In this document: positions 9,257 to 18,380 of the stretch, one piece after another
Layout: each line of letters begins with the position of its first letter
Numbering within the stretch: position 1 is the first letter of the stretch
DNA from: Phycisphaerales bacterium
Lineage (GTDB): Bacteria; Planctomycetota; Phycisphaerae; SM23-33; FEN-1343
DNA length: 64,000 bases
Direction: 5' to 3'
Assembly: GCA_003171335.1 (NCBI GenBank)
Contig: PMYD01000034.1
Span: 1 to 64,000 of the forward strand
Translations under genes and position numbers: made by a program
The notes under the pieces: generated by a model
The model's input: only the letters and a program-made list of their open reading frames with translations
Told to the model about the DNA's origin: nothing
The model's database searches: none

Positions 9257-10693
9257 TTAGTGCCCCGGCGGGGAAAGGGCCGTTTCCGGCACGTAGTTTT
9301 GCTGCCAAATCAAGAAATCAGCGCCATTTACGCGCCCGTCCCCATTCGCGTCGCCGTCGGTCAGCGTGGCCCCGCTGGCCATAGGATAATGGGCTTGCCA
9401 GATCAAAAAATCCTTTCCGTTCACCCGCCGATTGCCGTCAAAATCGCCCGGGATGGGTGGCAGGGTGAAGCCCGTCTGGAGGCGAAGCTGGCCGGCCGCC
9501 GCATCGAAGATGATGAAATCGAAGTACCCCGTGGAGAAATTCAGGCCGGCCAGCGGATTGTTCGGATCCACCGTCACCGACGGCAGCAGCAGATTGAGGC
9601 CGAACACGCCATCCAGGCCCGGCACATCCACGATCAGCACATCGACGTTCTGCCACACCAGCACATCCTGCGTGTTCTGCGCGGGCAGGCGGATCTCATT
9701 GACGGTCACCACCGGGGCGTTCACCGCCGCCCCCACGCCGCCGACGGGCAGCACGATGCCGCCCTGGGCGGCCCACTGCGTCGTAAAATCGGCCAGCGAC
9801 ATGCCGTTGGGCACCAGCCCCAGCGACCAGGCGGTTTGCAGGCTCAGGAAGGAGGAACTGGCGCCGCTGTCGAACAGCCAGTGCTGATTCTGCAACATCC
9901 GCTTCGTTCCGCCTGCCGGGGTGTGCAGCAGACCGATCTGTGTGAACGCCGGGTTGTTGCCCTGGCTGGGCCGCGTTTCACCAATGGCCAGCGGGCCGGT
10001 GAAGTCCTGCAGGGTCAGCGCGAAGGTGAGGTTGGTGGCGGGGATATTGGCATCCCCGGCCGCCAGCAGGCTGGTATTCATCGGCGCGAGATCGGCCAGG
10101 GGACTGGGGTCCACCACCATCACACGCTGCTGAATGACCGGCGTGCCGACGATGTTCACCGGATCGGGACCCAGCACGTCGGTAAGCTCGCCCACGCCAA
10201 TCGCGCGGCGGACCCACAGGTTCATGGCCCCGTAATCGACGAACTGGCTGGCGTACGATGCATATATCGACCCATCCACGGTGTCGATGGGGCCATTGAG
10301 CAGCCGGATGCCCAGCGGCCAGGTGACATCGCCTGTCTCGCCGCCGCCGATGCCGGTGTCGGTGTAGTGGCCGATGAACTGGCCGGGTGTCTTGCCATCC
10401 AGCCCCAGCGACAGGACCAGTTGGCCGAGCAGGTCATCCGAGTAGCCCACGGCGTTGAGGTAGCTGATGACCGCGGCGGAGGAGGCCCCGGTATCGACGA
10501 AGGCGGTGATCACCACCGGCACGCCGCTGTCGGTGATGACACTGCCGTTGTGCATCAGCACGGCGGTTATCCGCGGCTGGTCGGCGGCCGAGGCGGGCAC
10601 GGAGGGCTCGCCGTAGTTGTTGAGCACCACGTCGTGAGCGATGGCCGCCGCCGGGGCAACCAGCAGGAGGGCCAGCAGGATAAGTTGGCGCAC
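9257..10693 (-). CDS. Secreted two-lobed aspartic-protease-like protein with C-terminal dockerin type I-like repeats
   Basis: GTG start gives signal peptide (V/M)RQLILLALLLVAPAAAIA; VDTGASS and FDSGASS motifs; C-term DFDGNRRVNGKDFLIWQ and DGDANGDGRVNGADFLIWQ. Confidence 0.7.
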   Translation of the reverse strand: MRQLILLALLLVAPAAAIAHDVVLNNYGEPSVPASAADQPRITAVLMHNGSVITDSGVPVVITAFVDTGASSAAVISYLNAVGYSDDLLGQLVLSLGLDGKTPGQFIGHYTDTGIGGGETGDVTWPLGIRLLNGPIDTVDGSIYASYASQFVDYGAMNLWVRRAIGVGELTDVLGPDPVNIVGTPVIQQRVMVVDPSPLADLAPMNTSLLAAGDANIPATNLTFALTLQDFTGPLAIGETRPSQGNNPAFTQIGLLHTPAGGTKRMLQNQHWLFDSGASSSFLSLQTAWSLGLVPNGMSLADFTTQWAAQGGIVLPVGGVGAAVNAPVVTVNEIRLPAQNTQDVLVWQNVDVLIVDVPGLDGVFGLNLLLPSVTVDPNNPLAGLNFSTGYFDFIIFDAAAGQLRLQTGFTLPPIPGDFDGNRRVNGKDFLIWQAHYPMASGATLTDGDANGDGRVNGADFLIWQQNYVPETALSPPGH

Positions 10694-10780
10694 CACGGGA
10701 GCCTCCTTTTGTGACCATTCTACCACGAAACGCGCAGCGGCAGGGCCAAATTGCAGGCGCTGCAGGAGCGGGGTCGGGGG

Positions 10781-10934
10781 AATTTCAAATTGCAAATTGC
10801 AAATTGCAAATTAGGGAAACGGCCGGAAAGTGGCACAGGCTTTCCAGCCTGTGTCTTTCCAGCACCGGCCACAGGCTAGAAAGCCTGTGCCACCATCCCT
10901 CCGGCCGTTAAATTTGAAATTTGCAATTTGAAAT
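10781..10934. repeat. Nested inverted repeat: AT-rich outer arms and inner GTGGCACAGGCTTTC hairpins
   Basis: Outer AATTTCAAATTGCAAATTGCAAATTGCAAATT versus AAATTTGAAATTTGCAATTTGAAAT; inner GTGGCACAGGCTTTCCAGCCTGTG versus CACAGGCTAGAAAGCCTGTGCCAC. Confidence 0.85.
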
Positions 10935-10943
10935 CTGCAGTTC

Positions 10944-12086
10944 TTACGGCCGGATCTCGACCTTGCTCATGCCGTCGTACATCAGGCCGAAGAGTTCCTC
11001 GATGTCCTCATCGGACAGGCGGATGCAGCCGCTGGAGGCGTCGTGGCCGATGCTCTCGGGCTCGTTGGTGCCGTGGATGCCGAAGCCGGGCAGGTCGGGC
11101 GTGCCCACCTCGGCGGCCTCCAGGCCGATCCAGTCGCCGCTGCGGCCCAGCGGGTAGCCCGGCTGGCCGAAGTAGATCATCTTGCCGCCGACGGGCGAGG
11201 TCCACGGGGCCTGGGGCACGCGGCCGCCGGGCTTGACCATGAACTTGCCCACGGGCGTCTTGCCCGCCAGGCCCAGGCCGATGCGGTAGCTCTTGATGAA
11301 CATGCCGGCATGGTACAGGTCCAGCGTGTACGTGTGCTTGGTGACGATGGCGTCAAAGGGGCCTCTCACCAGCTTGATGCGCTGGCCGGCGCGGAGCTTC
11401 TTGACGTTGGCGATGCCGTTGATCCGCTGGATGGCGGTGTCGTTGACGAAGAGCTTCTCATTCTTGACGACCTTCACCAGCACATCGCCGTTTTTCAGCG
11501 TGTAGTAGTAGGCGTCGGCATCGCCGGGATACACCTCGGGCCCGAAGACGACCTTCTGGGCGATCTCGGTCAGCCGGTTGCGGCAGGGGGTGGTCAACTC
11601 GGCCGGCAGCGCGCCGGAGGCCAGGGCCGTGCTCAGGTGGGCGCGAGCGCCCAGAAGGTCGCCGGCGTTGAGCGCGGCCAAGCCGCTGTTGTACTGCTGC
11701 TGGGCCAGGCGGGCCTCCGGCGACAGGGCCGGGTTGGAGGCCGGCTGGCTGCTGGGGAGAATCATGCCGACGGGCATGCCGGCGGGCAGGCTTGTGGGGC
11801 GGGGGCCGGCGGCCTGACTGGCCGGCGGCGGCAGCATGGTGCTGGGCTGAGTCGCCGCCGCTCGAATACCGCCCGCGACGGCCGGCATGGAGGCGGCAGC
11901 GCCCATCGCCGACGGCGACGGGGCGGCGGGCATCGAGGCCGGCGCACTGCCGGGCGTGATGGGTCGAAGCGGCCCATACGTGCCGGCCGGGTCGGCGGCG
12001 CCGGCGGCGGCCACCACGCACAGCATCGCGGCCAGGGATGAGGCGAGAATCCATCGCGACAGGTGAGGCATACGTTGATTCAGCAC
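10944..12086 (-). CDS. L,D-transpeptidase (YkuD domain) family protein
   Basis: GFGIHGTNEPESIGHDASSGCIRLSDEDIEELF catalytic motif; N-terminal signal-like segment. Confidence 0.9.
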   Translation of the reverse strand: MLNQRMPHLSRWILASSLAAMLCVVAAAGAADPAGTYGPLRPITPGSAPASMPAAPSPSAMGAAASMPAVAGGIRAAATQPSTMLPPPASQAAGPRPTSLPAGMPVGMILPSSQPASNPALSPEARLAQQQYNSGLAALNAGDLLGARAHLSTALASGALPAELTTPCRNRLTEIAQKVVFGPEVYPGDADAYYYTLKNGDVLVKVVKNEKLFVNDTAIQRINGIANVKKLRAGQRIKLVRGPFDAIVTKHTYTLDLYHAGMFIKSYRIGLGLAGKTPVGKFMVKPGGRVPQAPWTSPVGGKMIYFGQPGYPLGRSGDWIGLEAAEVGTPDLPGFGIHGTNEPESIGHDASSGCIRLSDEDIEELFGLMYDGMSKVEIRP

Positions 12087-12140
12087 GGGTCAGTCCTTTG
12101 CATCTCTTCAATAGCGGCCGATCATCCATGAACAAAGCCA

Positions 12141-12430
12141 GACACGAAGTTCACAAAGATCACGAAGAACACGAAGAAAAGCAAAGAATAAGAGCCAAAA
12201 AAAAGAGGTGAGAAAGCGAATCGAGGCGACTCAAAACTGAATTGGGACCTCTTAAAAGCGGCATGGGCGTCTCGCCCATGAGTCCCACGGGCGTCTCGCC
12301 CGTGGCGAAATGGAGAAACCTGCCGGAAGCACGGCCAAGATGGCTGTGCTACTCACGGGCGAGACGCCCGTGCCACGGGTTCCGTTCTTTGTGCCCTTTG
12401 TGATCTTTGGGGTCTTTGTGGTCGCTTGGT
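12141..12430. repeat. Nested repeat cassette: CACGAAGAW outer arms enclosing GGGCGTCTCGCCC palindromes
   Basis: Outer arms 12141..12186 and 12382..12430; inner GGCATGGGCGTCTCGCCCATG...CACGGGCGAGACGCCCGTG 12260..12378. Confidence 0.8.
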
Positions 12431-12453
12431 CTAGGAAAACGATCAGCCGGTTT

Positions 12454-13020
12454 TCAAAACCGAAGCACTTCCTCATCGGTCACGATCATCTTGACGCTCT
12501 GGTCGTGCGGCTCGGCGGACAGGTCGTCGACGAGTTGCTCGCGCAGCGCCAGGCCGCAGCTCTTGGCGGCCAGGCCGTTCTGGGCGAGGAAGCGGTCGTA
12601 GAAGCCGCCGCCGCGGCCCAGCCGCCGGCCGTGGCGGTCGAAGGCCACGCCGGGCACCACCACCAGGTCCAGCATCTCCAGCGGGATGGGCCTACCCTCG
12701 ATGGGCTCCTGCACATCGTGCTGGCTCACTCTCATGTTGGTATCCAGCGAGGTGATCTCCACCGGCATCATGCGGCGGTGCTCCCAAAGCACCTGGGGGG
12801 CGCAGACGGTCTTGTTCATCTGCCAGGCGGCCAGGGCCAAGGCGGCGGTGTCCACCTCATCCGGCAGGGAGAGGAAGATCATCACGACATCGGCCGAGAG
12901 GAATTCCGGCTGCTGCACCAGGTGCTTGCACGCCGCCAGGCTGCGGGCGTACCGCACCATCGGGGTTATCTCGGCCATCTGGCGACGCAGTTGTTTGCGA
13001 AGTCGGCTCTTCATATTCAT
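12454..13020 (-). CDS. 5-formyltetrahydrofolate cyclo-ligase
   Basis: LRKQLRRQMAEI..., VPGVAFDRHGRRLGRGGGFYDRFL. Confidence 0.9.
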   Translation of the reverse strand: MNMKSRLRKQLRRQMAEITPMVRYARSLAACKHLVQQPEFLSADVVMIFLSLPDEVDTAALALAAWQMNKTVCAPQVLWEHRRMMPVEITSLDTNMRVSQHDVQEPIEGRPIPLEMLDLVVVPGVAFDRHGRRLGRGGGFYDRFLAQNGLAAKSCGLALREQLVDDLSAEPHDQSVKMIVTDEEVLRF

Positions 13021-13209
13021 AAGCTGAGGAGGAACGAAGACTGGAGGCCGGAGGCTGGAGGCTGTGGGAACAGCCGGAAAAACGCGCCGCCCCGTCCTGT
13101 TCGGTCCGTTTGCGTCTCGGAGATCTCAGAATGACAGCTCTTGTTCAAGAACCCGTTATTCTACCACACAACGCGGCGTTCTTCATCCCGCCTTTCCTCC
13201 TGTTTCCAG

Positions 13210-13260
13210 CCTTGAGCACTTCGGCTTCGCTCAGTGCCCTGAGCTCGTCGAAGGGCCTGG
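13210..13260. repeat. CTTCGGCTTCGCTCAGTGCCCTGAGCTCGTCGAAGGGCC repeat-type element overlapping the rarA 3' end
   Basis: Recognisable GC-rich dispersed repeat (its translation gives ..GPSTSSGH). Confidence 0.65.
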
Positions 13261-14613
13261 GGCCTTCCGCAACTGCCGCACGTACTCGAGGTAGGCCGCA
13301 ATGTGCCGTTCGTAGCCGCGATCGGTCGGCGTGTAGTACGTCTTGTCGACCGTCAGGTAGTCCTGGTCGGGGCTGATGCCGCCGGCGAAGTTGTGGCTGT
13401 ACTGGTAGCCCACCGAGGCCCCCTCGGCCTTCATGCCCGGGTGGGGCGCATTCTTCAGGCGGGCGGGCACCGGCAGGGTACGGTTTTCGCGGACATCGTC
13501 AAGCGCGGCGTTAATGGCCGAGGTGGCCGAGTTGCTCTTGGGGGCGGTGGCCATGTAGATCACCGCCTGGGCCAGCGTGAGCTGGCACTCGGGCAGGCCG
13601 ATCCGCTCGGTGATGTCGAAGGCCGCCGCGGCCACGGAAATGGCCCGCGGGTCGGCGTTGCCCACATCCTCGCTGGCCAGGATGGCGATCCGCCGGGCGA
13701 TGAAGCGCGGGTCCTCGCCGGCGGCGATCATCTTGGCCAGCCAGTACACCGCCGCATCAGGGTCGCTGCCGCGCATGGATTTGATGAAAGCGCTGGCGGT
13801 GTCGTAATGCTCATCGCCGGCGCGGTCGTACACGACGGCCTTCTGCTGGATGGACTCGGCGGCGACGGTGAGGTCGAAATGCACCGGCACGCTGGCATCG
13901 CCGACAGCGCGAAGCTGGCTCATCACGCCCACTTCCAGGGCGGTCAGGGCGCGGCGGGCATCGCCATCGCTGATGGTGGCCAGGTGCTCCAGGGCGGCAT
14001 CATCGGCCGTGATGGCGTATTTGCCCAGGCCGCGCTCGCTGTCGGAAAGGGCCCGCCGCAGCAGGGCCACGATGTGCGCCTTGGAAAGCGGCTCGAAACG
14101 GAACACGCTGGAGCGCGACAGCAGCGGCGAGTTGATGACGAAGAACGGGTTTTCCGTCGTGGCGCCGATGAGGATGATCGTGCCGTTCTCCACATCCTCC
14201 AGCAGCACATCCTGCTGGGCGCGGTTGAAGCGGTGCAGTTCATCGATGAACAGCACCGTCCGCCGGTCGCGCGTGGCCAGGGCCGCGCGGGCCTGGTCCA
14301 TCACCTCGCGGACCTCCTTAACGCCGGCCGAGGCGGCGTGCAGGGCGCGGAACTCGCACGAGCCGCGGGCGGCGATGATGAACGCCAGGGTGGTCTTGCC
14401 CGTGCCCGGCGGGCCGTGAAAAACCAGGCTGGTCAGCCGGTCGGCCAGGATCATCCGCCGCAGCATCCGCCCCTCGCCGAGGAAACTTTCCTGGCCGATG
14501 AACTCCTCCAGCGTTCGGGGGCGCATGCGAACCGCCAGCGGGGCGTTGCGCCGGATGGCCTGCTGCTCGGAGGGTTTGAAGAGGTCATCAGCCATGGTTC
14601 CATCATATGTCAA
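13231..14613 (-). CDS. rarA: Replication-associated recombination protein A (AAA+ ATPase)
   Basis: SLVFHGPPGTGKTTLAFIIA, VLFIDELHRFNRAQQDVLLEDVENGTIILIGATTENPFF, ASEDVGNADPRAISVA. Confidence 0.93.
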   Translation of the reverse strand: MTYDGTMADDLFKPSEQQAIRRNAPLAVRMRPRTLEEFIGQESFLGEGRMLRRMILADRLTSLVFHGPPGTGKTTLAFIIAARGSCEFRALHAASAGVKEVREVMDQARAALATRDRRTVLFIDELHRFNRAQQDVLLEDVENGTIILIGATTENPFFVINSPLLSRSSVFRFEPLSKAHIVALLRRALSDSERGLGKYAITADDAALEHLATISDGDARRALTALEVGVMSQLRAVGDASVPVHFDLTVAAESIQQKAVVYDRAGDEHYDTASAFIKSMRGSDPDAAVYWLAKMIAAGEDPRFIARRIAILASEDVGNADPRAISVAAAAFDITERIGLPECQLTLAQAVIYMATAPKSNSATSAINAALDDVRENRTLPVPARLKNAPHPGMKAEGASVGYQYSHNFAGGISPDQDYLTVDKTYYTPTDRGYERHIAAYLEYVRQLRKAPGPSTSSGH

Positions 14614-14643
14614 AGGAGCCAGGATGAGTACGCCGTGCTTGTG

Positions 14644-15348
14644 TCATCTCTGTGCCGGGCCGAGGTGCGTTCGAATGGCCCTGGCCAGGGTTTCGAGGAT
14701 TTCATCGCGCTGCACCTGGCTCGAATCGCCGTTGGGGATCACGACATCGGCGAATTGCCGCGTGGGCAGGATGAACTCCAGGTGCCGGGGCACGACGCAC
14801 TCCTGGTTATAGGCCAGGATCGTCTGGCGGTCGCCGCCGTAGCCGATGGCCAGGTTTCGCTCGGTGCGGCGGTGGAGCATGGCCGCCAGACCGATATCGA
14901 CGAAGACCTTGATGTGCATCAACTCGCGCATCTGTGGAAAGTACAGGGCGAAATGGCCATCCAGGATCACGATGCCTTGCCCGGCGACCTGCCGGGCGAA
15001 GGCGAGCATCTCATCCACCCGCAGCGATTGCGGCGTGTTGAAATCGGGCCGATGTTCGGCGTGGTGGGCGGAGAAATACCTGGGCATCTGATCGATGGGC
15101 TTGAAGAACCGGTCCAGCCCGATGATCTCCGCCGGCAGGGGCAAAATGCTGTCGCGCAGCCGCTGGGCGATGGTGGTCTTGCCCGAGCCGCTGCCGCCGG
15201 CCACGCCAATGCAAAGCCCGTCGGAGCGCTTGCCGGCCAGAAGCGCGGCGAGATGGCCGTCAAGGCAGGCTGGAGACTGGCCTGCTACGCCGGCGGCTAC
15301 GCAGGCCAGCCTCCAGCCTTTGGTCTCGTCGGCGCAAGGGCCTGTCAT
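14644..15348 (-). CDS. Uridine kinase / phosphoribulokinase family protein
   Basis: CIGVAGGSGSGKTTIAQRLRD, VILDGHFALY, KVFVDIGLAAMLHRRTERN. Confidence 0.8.
   Translation of the reverse strand: MTGPCADETKGWRLACVAAGVAGQSPACLDGHLAALLAGKRSDGLCIGVAGGSGSGKTTIAQRLRDSILPLPAEIIGLDRFFKPIDQMPRYFSAHHAEHRPDFNTPQSLRVDEMLAFARQVAGQGIVILDGHFALYFPQMRELMHIKVFVDIGLAAMLHRRTERNLAIGYGGDRQTILAYNQECVVPRHLEFILPTRQFADVVIPNGDSSQVQRDEILETLARAIRTHLGPAQR
15267..15319. repeat. Inverted repeat inside the uridine-kinase-like N-terminus
   Basis: AGGCTGGAGACTGGCCTGC ... GCAGGCCAGCCTCCAGCCT (one mismatch). Confidence 0.8.
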
Positions 15349-15463
15349 TTCAGGGGCTACCTTTTAATGCCGCCCGCTTTGGCCCGGATGCAAAAAAAGT
15401 CCAATCCTCGCCTCGCCGATACACGTAAATAGTGTAACGCTCGAGAAACGTGGAGGCTATCAC

Positions 15464-17302
15464 ATGTGTGGAATCGTCGGTTACATCGGCCGCAAGCGGG
15501 CGAAGACTGTTCTGATCGAGGGGCTCAAGCGGCTGGAGTACCGCGGCTACGACTCGGCCGGCCTGGCCGCGGTCGTGGATGGCCACCTGGCCGTGTGCAA
15601 AAGCCCCGGGCGAATCTCCAACCTGGAGGCCCTGCTGGCCGAGCGGCCGGAATTCGCCGAGTCCCATATCGGCATCGCCCACACGCGCTGGGCTACGCAC
15701 GGGGCGCCCAACGAGGTCAACGCCCACCCGCACCTCTCGGATGACAAGCAGATCGCCCTGGTCCACAACGGCATCATCGAGAACTACTCGCCGCTTAAAC
15801 AGTTGCTCGAGAGCAAGGGCCACGTGTTTGTCAGTGAGACGGACACCGAGGTGCTGGCCAACCTCATCGCCGAGTTTTATCGCACCTCCGGCACGCTGGA
15901 GCTGGCCGTGCAGCAGGCCCTGCGCGAGGTGACCGGCACGTACGGCATCGCCGTGCTGAGCGTGCGCGAGCCGGACCGGCTGGTCGTCGCCCGCAAGGGC
16001 AGCCCGCTGATCATCGGCGTGGGGCAGGAGGAATACGTGGTCGCCTCCGACGCCTCGGCCATCGTCGAGCACACCGCCAACGTGGTGTACCTGAACGACA
16101 ACGAGATGGCCGTCATCAACGGCTGCGGCATGCGCACCATCACCATCGACAACGTGCCGGTGAGCAAGCAGGTCGAGCAGATCGAGTACAGCCTCGAGGA
16201 AATCGCCCTGGGCGGCTACGAGCATTTCATGCTCAAGGAGATCTTCGAGCAGCCCGAGGCCATTCGCAACTGTCTGCGCGGCCGGCTCGACCTGCGCGAA
16301 GGCCGTGTGCAACTGGGCGGCCTGGAGGCCATCAGCCGCGAGCTGGTCAAGGCGCGGCGGGTCATCTTCACCGGCTGCGGCACGGCCTGGCACGCGGGCT
16401 TGATCGGCGAGTACCTCTTTGAGGACCTGGCCCGCATCCCCGCCGAGACGGAATACGCCAGCGAATTCCGCTACCGCAACCCGATCGTGGAATTCGGCAC
16501 GGCGGTGGTGGCCATCAGCCAGTCGGGCGAAACCGCCGACACGCTGGCGGCGCTGCGCGAGGCCCGCGACAAGGGCGCGCTGGCCCTGGGCATCGTCAAC
16601 GTCGTGGGCTCGACCCTGGCCCGGCAGACCGACGCCGGCGTGTACCTGCACGCCGGGCCGGAAATCGGCGTGGCCTCCACCAAGGCCTTCACCTGCCAGG
16701 TGGTGGTCGAGGCGCTGCTGGCCCTGTACCTGGGCCGCCGGCGGTACATGTCGCAGGAATACATGGCCGAGATGATGCAGGGCCTCTTGGCGATTCCCGA
16801 CCAGATCACCTCGGTGCTGGAGCAGTCCGACCAGATCCGCGAGGTGGCCGGCAAGTTCATCGACTGCGAAAACTGGCTGTTCCTGGGCCGCGGCTACAAC
16901 TACCCCGTGGCCCTGGAAGGGGCCCTCAAGCTCAAGGAAATCAGCTACATTCACGCCGAAGGCTTGGCAGCGGCCGAGATGAAGCACGGGCCCATCGCGC
17001 TCATTCACGAGGGCATGCCCGTGGTGGTCGTCACGCCGGCGTGCATGACGTACGACAAGATCCTCTCCAACATCGAGGAGGTTCGCGCCCGCGGCGGCAA
17101 GATCATCGCCGTGGCCACCGAGGGCGACCGCGAGATCCACAAGTACGCCGAGCACGTTTTCTACGTGCCCGACTGCCCCAAGTCGCTCCAGCCGCTGCTG
17201 ACGGTGATTCCGCTGCAGCTCCTGGCGTATCACGCCGCCGTGCTTCGCGGCTGCAACGTGGACAAGCCGCGGAACCTGGCCAAGAGCGTGACGGTGGAGT
17301 GA
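15464..17302 (+). CDS. glmS: Glutamine--fructose-6-phosphate aminotransferase (isomerizing)
   Basis: MCGIVGYIGRKRAKTVLIEGLKRLEYRGYDSAGLA; SIS domains; C-term DKPRNLAKSVTVE. Confidence 0.97.
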   Translation: MCGIVGYIGRKRAKTVLIEGLKRLEYRGYDSAGLAAVVDGHLAVCKSPGRISNLEALLAERPEFAESHIGIAHTRWATHGAPNEVNAHPHLSDDKQIALVHNGIIENYSPLKQLLESKGHVFVSETDTEVLANLIAEFYRTSGTLELAVQQALREVTGTYGIAVLSVREPDRLVVARKGSPLIIGVGQEEYVVASDASAIVEHTANVVYLNDNEMAVINGCGMRTITIDNVPVSKQVEQIEYSLEEIALGGYEHFMLKEIFEQPEAIRNCLRGRLDLREGRVQLGGLEAISRELVKARRVIFTGCGTAWHAGLIGEYLFEDLARIPAETEYASEFRYRNPIVEFGTAVVAISQSGETADTLAALREARDKGALALGIVNVVGSTLARQTDAGVYLHAGPEIGVASTKAFTCQVVVEALLALYLGRRRYMSQEYMAEMMQGLLAIPDQITSVLEQSDQIREVAGKFIDCENWLFLGRGYNYPVALEGALKLKEISYIHAEGLAAAEMKHGPIALIHEGMPVVVVTPACMTYDKILSNIEEVRARGGKIIAVATEGDREIHKYAEHVFYVPDCPKSLQPLLTVIPLQLLAYHAAVLRGCNVDKPRNLAKSVTVE

Positions 17303-17316
17303 GAGAGAGGAAAAGG

Positions 17317-17450
17317 CGAATATCGAATATTGAACAAGGAACTCTGAATGATGAAGTCAGAACCGAGTGGCCTTGCCGCAGCGGCCGCCGGCTAAAGATC
17401 GAGTCTTCACTTCAACATTCGATATTCCTTGTTCGATATTCGATATTCGT
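17317..17450. repeat. Inverted repeat with CGAATATCGAATATTGAACAAGGAA arms
   Basis: Left 17317..17362, right 17405..17450. Confidence 0.85.
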
Positions 17451-17509
17451 TTTTCTTCCCCGGCCGAGCCGCCGCCTCGCCGATCCTGGAGCATCTCTTC
17501 ACTGCAGCC

Positions 17510-18304
17510 TCACGCATTCACTCCCGGCGCATGATGTTCCACCGCCAGCTTGCCGCGGATCGTGTCCAGCTTCGTGGCGCAGTCGCCGATGTTGCTGACC
17601 AGCAGGATCATGGGCGAGCGGCTGTGATCGGCGAAGGTGACGACGATCTTGCCGAATCCCAGCAGCCGCTCGAGGAAATTGCTGGTGTCGATGCGGACGC
17701 TGAAGTTTTCGCGGTCGATCAGTTCGTCCGACTCGGTGGGGCCGCTCTTGATGTTCAGGTAGTTGTGCGTGATGGCCACGTAGTAAAACAGCCCCTTGAG
17801 CCACGAGATGCCGATGGCCGCCAGGAACATCAGGCCGATCACCAGGTAGCCCGTGGCGTTGATCGCCGGGTTGAAGTTCTTGAAAACGTTCAGGAACGGC
17901 ATGAGCCATTCCAGGTACGCCAGCCACAGGAACAGGGCCAGGAAAGTCAGGGCGGTGATCAGCAGGAGCTTCAGGTTGACCTCGTATTCCTCCACGAGGA
18001 AATTGATCACGAACACCGTGATCCACACGGGCGCCACGACCGGGGCCAGGGGGCCTTCAGGCCAGAAGTGAGCCAGGCCCGCCGCCAGGAGCGAGGCGAA
18101 GATCGTCGGCAGGTACAGAACCTTGTTGGACCAACTGAACAGCACCAGCCAGGTCGTGATATCCGGATCGGCCTGGAGCTGATGGTCCATGCGGTGGCGT
18201 GTGCGGAAGGTGCTGCGCATCACCAGCACGACCAGCAGGCCCAGCACCACCAGGGCGCCCGGGGCCGCGAAAACCGCCCATTTCTGCCAGGTCCAAGTGT
18301 CCAT
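17510..18304 (-). CDS. Uncharacterised multi-TM membrane protein
   Basis: Start at MDTWTWQKWAVFAAPGALVVLGLLVVLVM; several hydrophobic segments; soluble C-terminus. Confidence 0.7.
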   Translation of the reverse strand: MDTWTWQKWAVFAAPGALVVLGLLVVLVMRSTFRTRHRMDHQLQADPDITTWLVLFSWSNKVLYLPTIFASLLAAGLAHFWPEGPLAPVVAPVWITVFVINFLVEEYEVNLKLLLITALTFLALFLWLAYLEWLMPFLNVFKNFNPAINATGYLVIGLMFLAAIGISWLKGLFYYVAITHNYLNIKSGPTESDELIDRENFSVRIDTSNFLERLLGFGKIVVTFADHSRSPMILLVSNIGDCATKLDTIRGKLAVEHHAPGVNA

Positions 18305-18380
18305 CAGGGTTCTCCGATAGGGGCAAACGTTATATCGGCGTGCTGTGAGTTGCAAGTGGAACGATCTGCAGGGTTCAGGC

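Noticed and set aside
15350-17233. 627-aa minus-strand ORF opposite glmS
   Set aside because: Antisense shadow ORF with biased composition; glmS is unambiguous.
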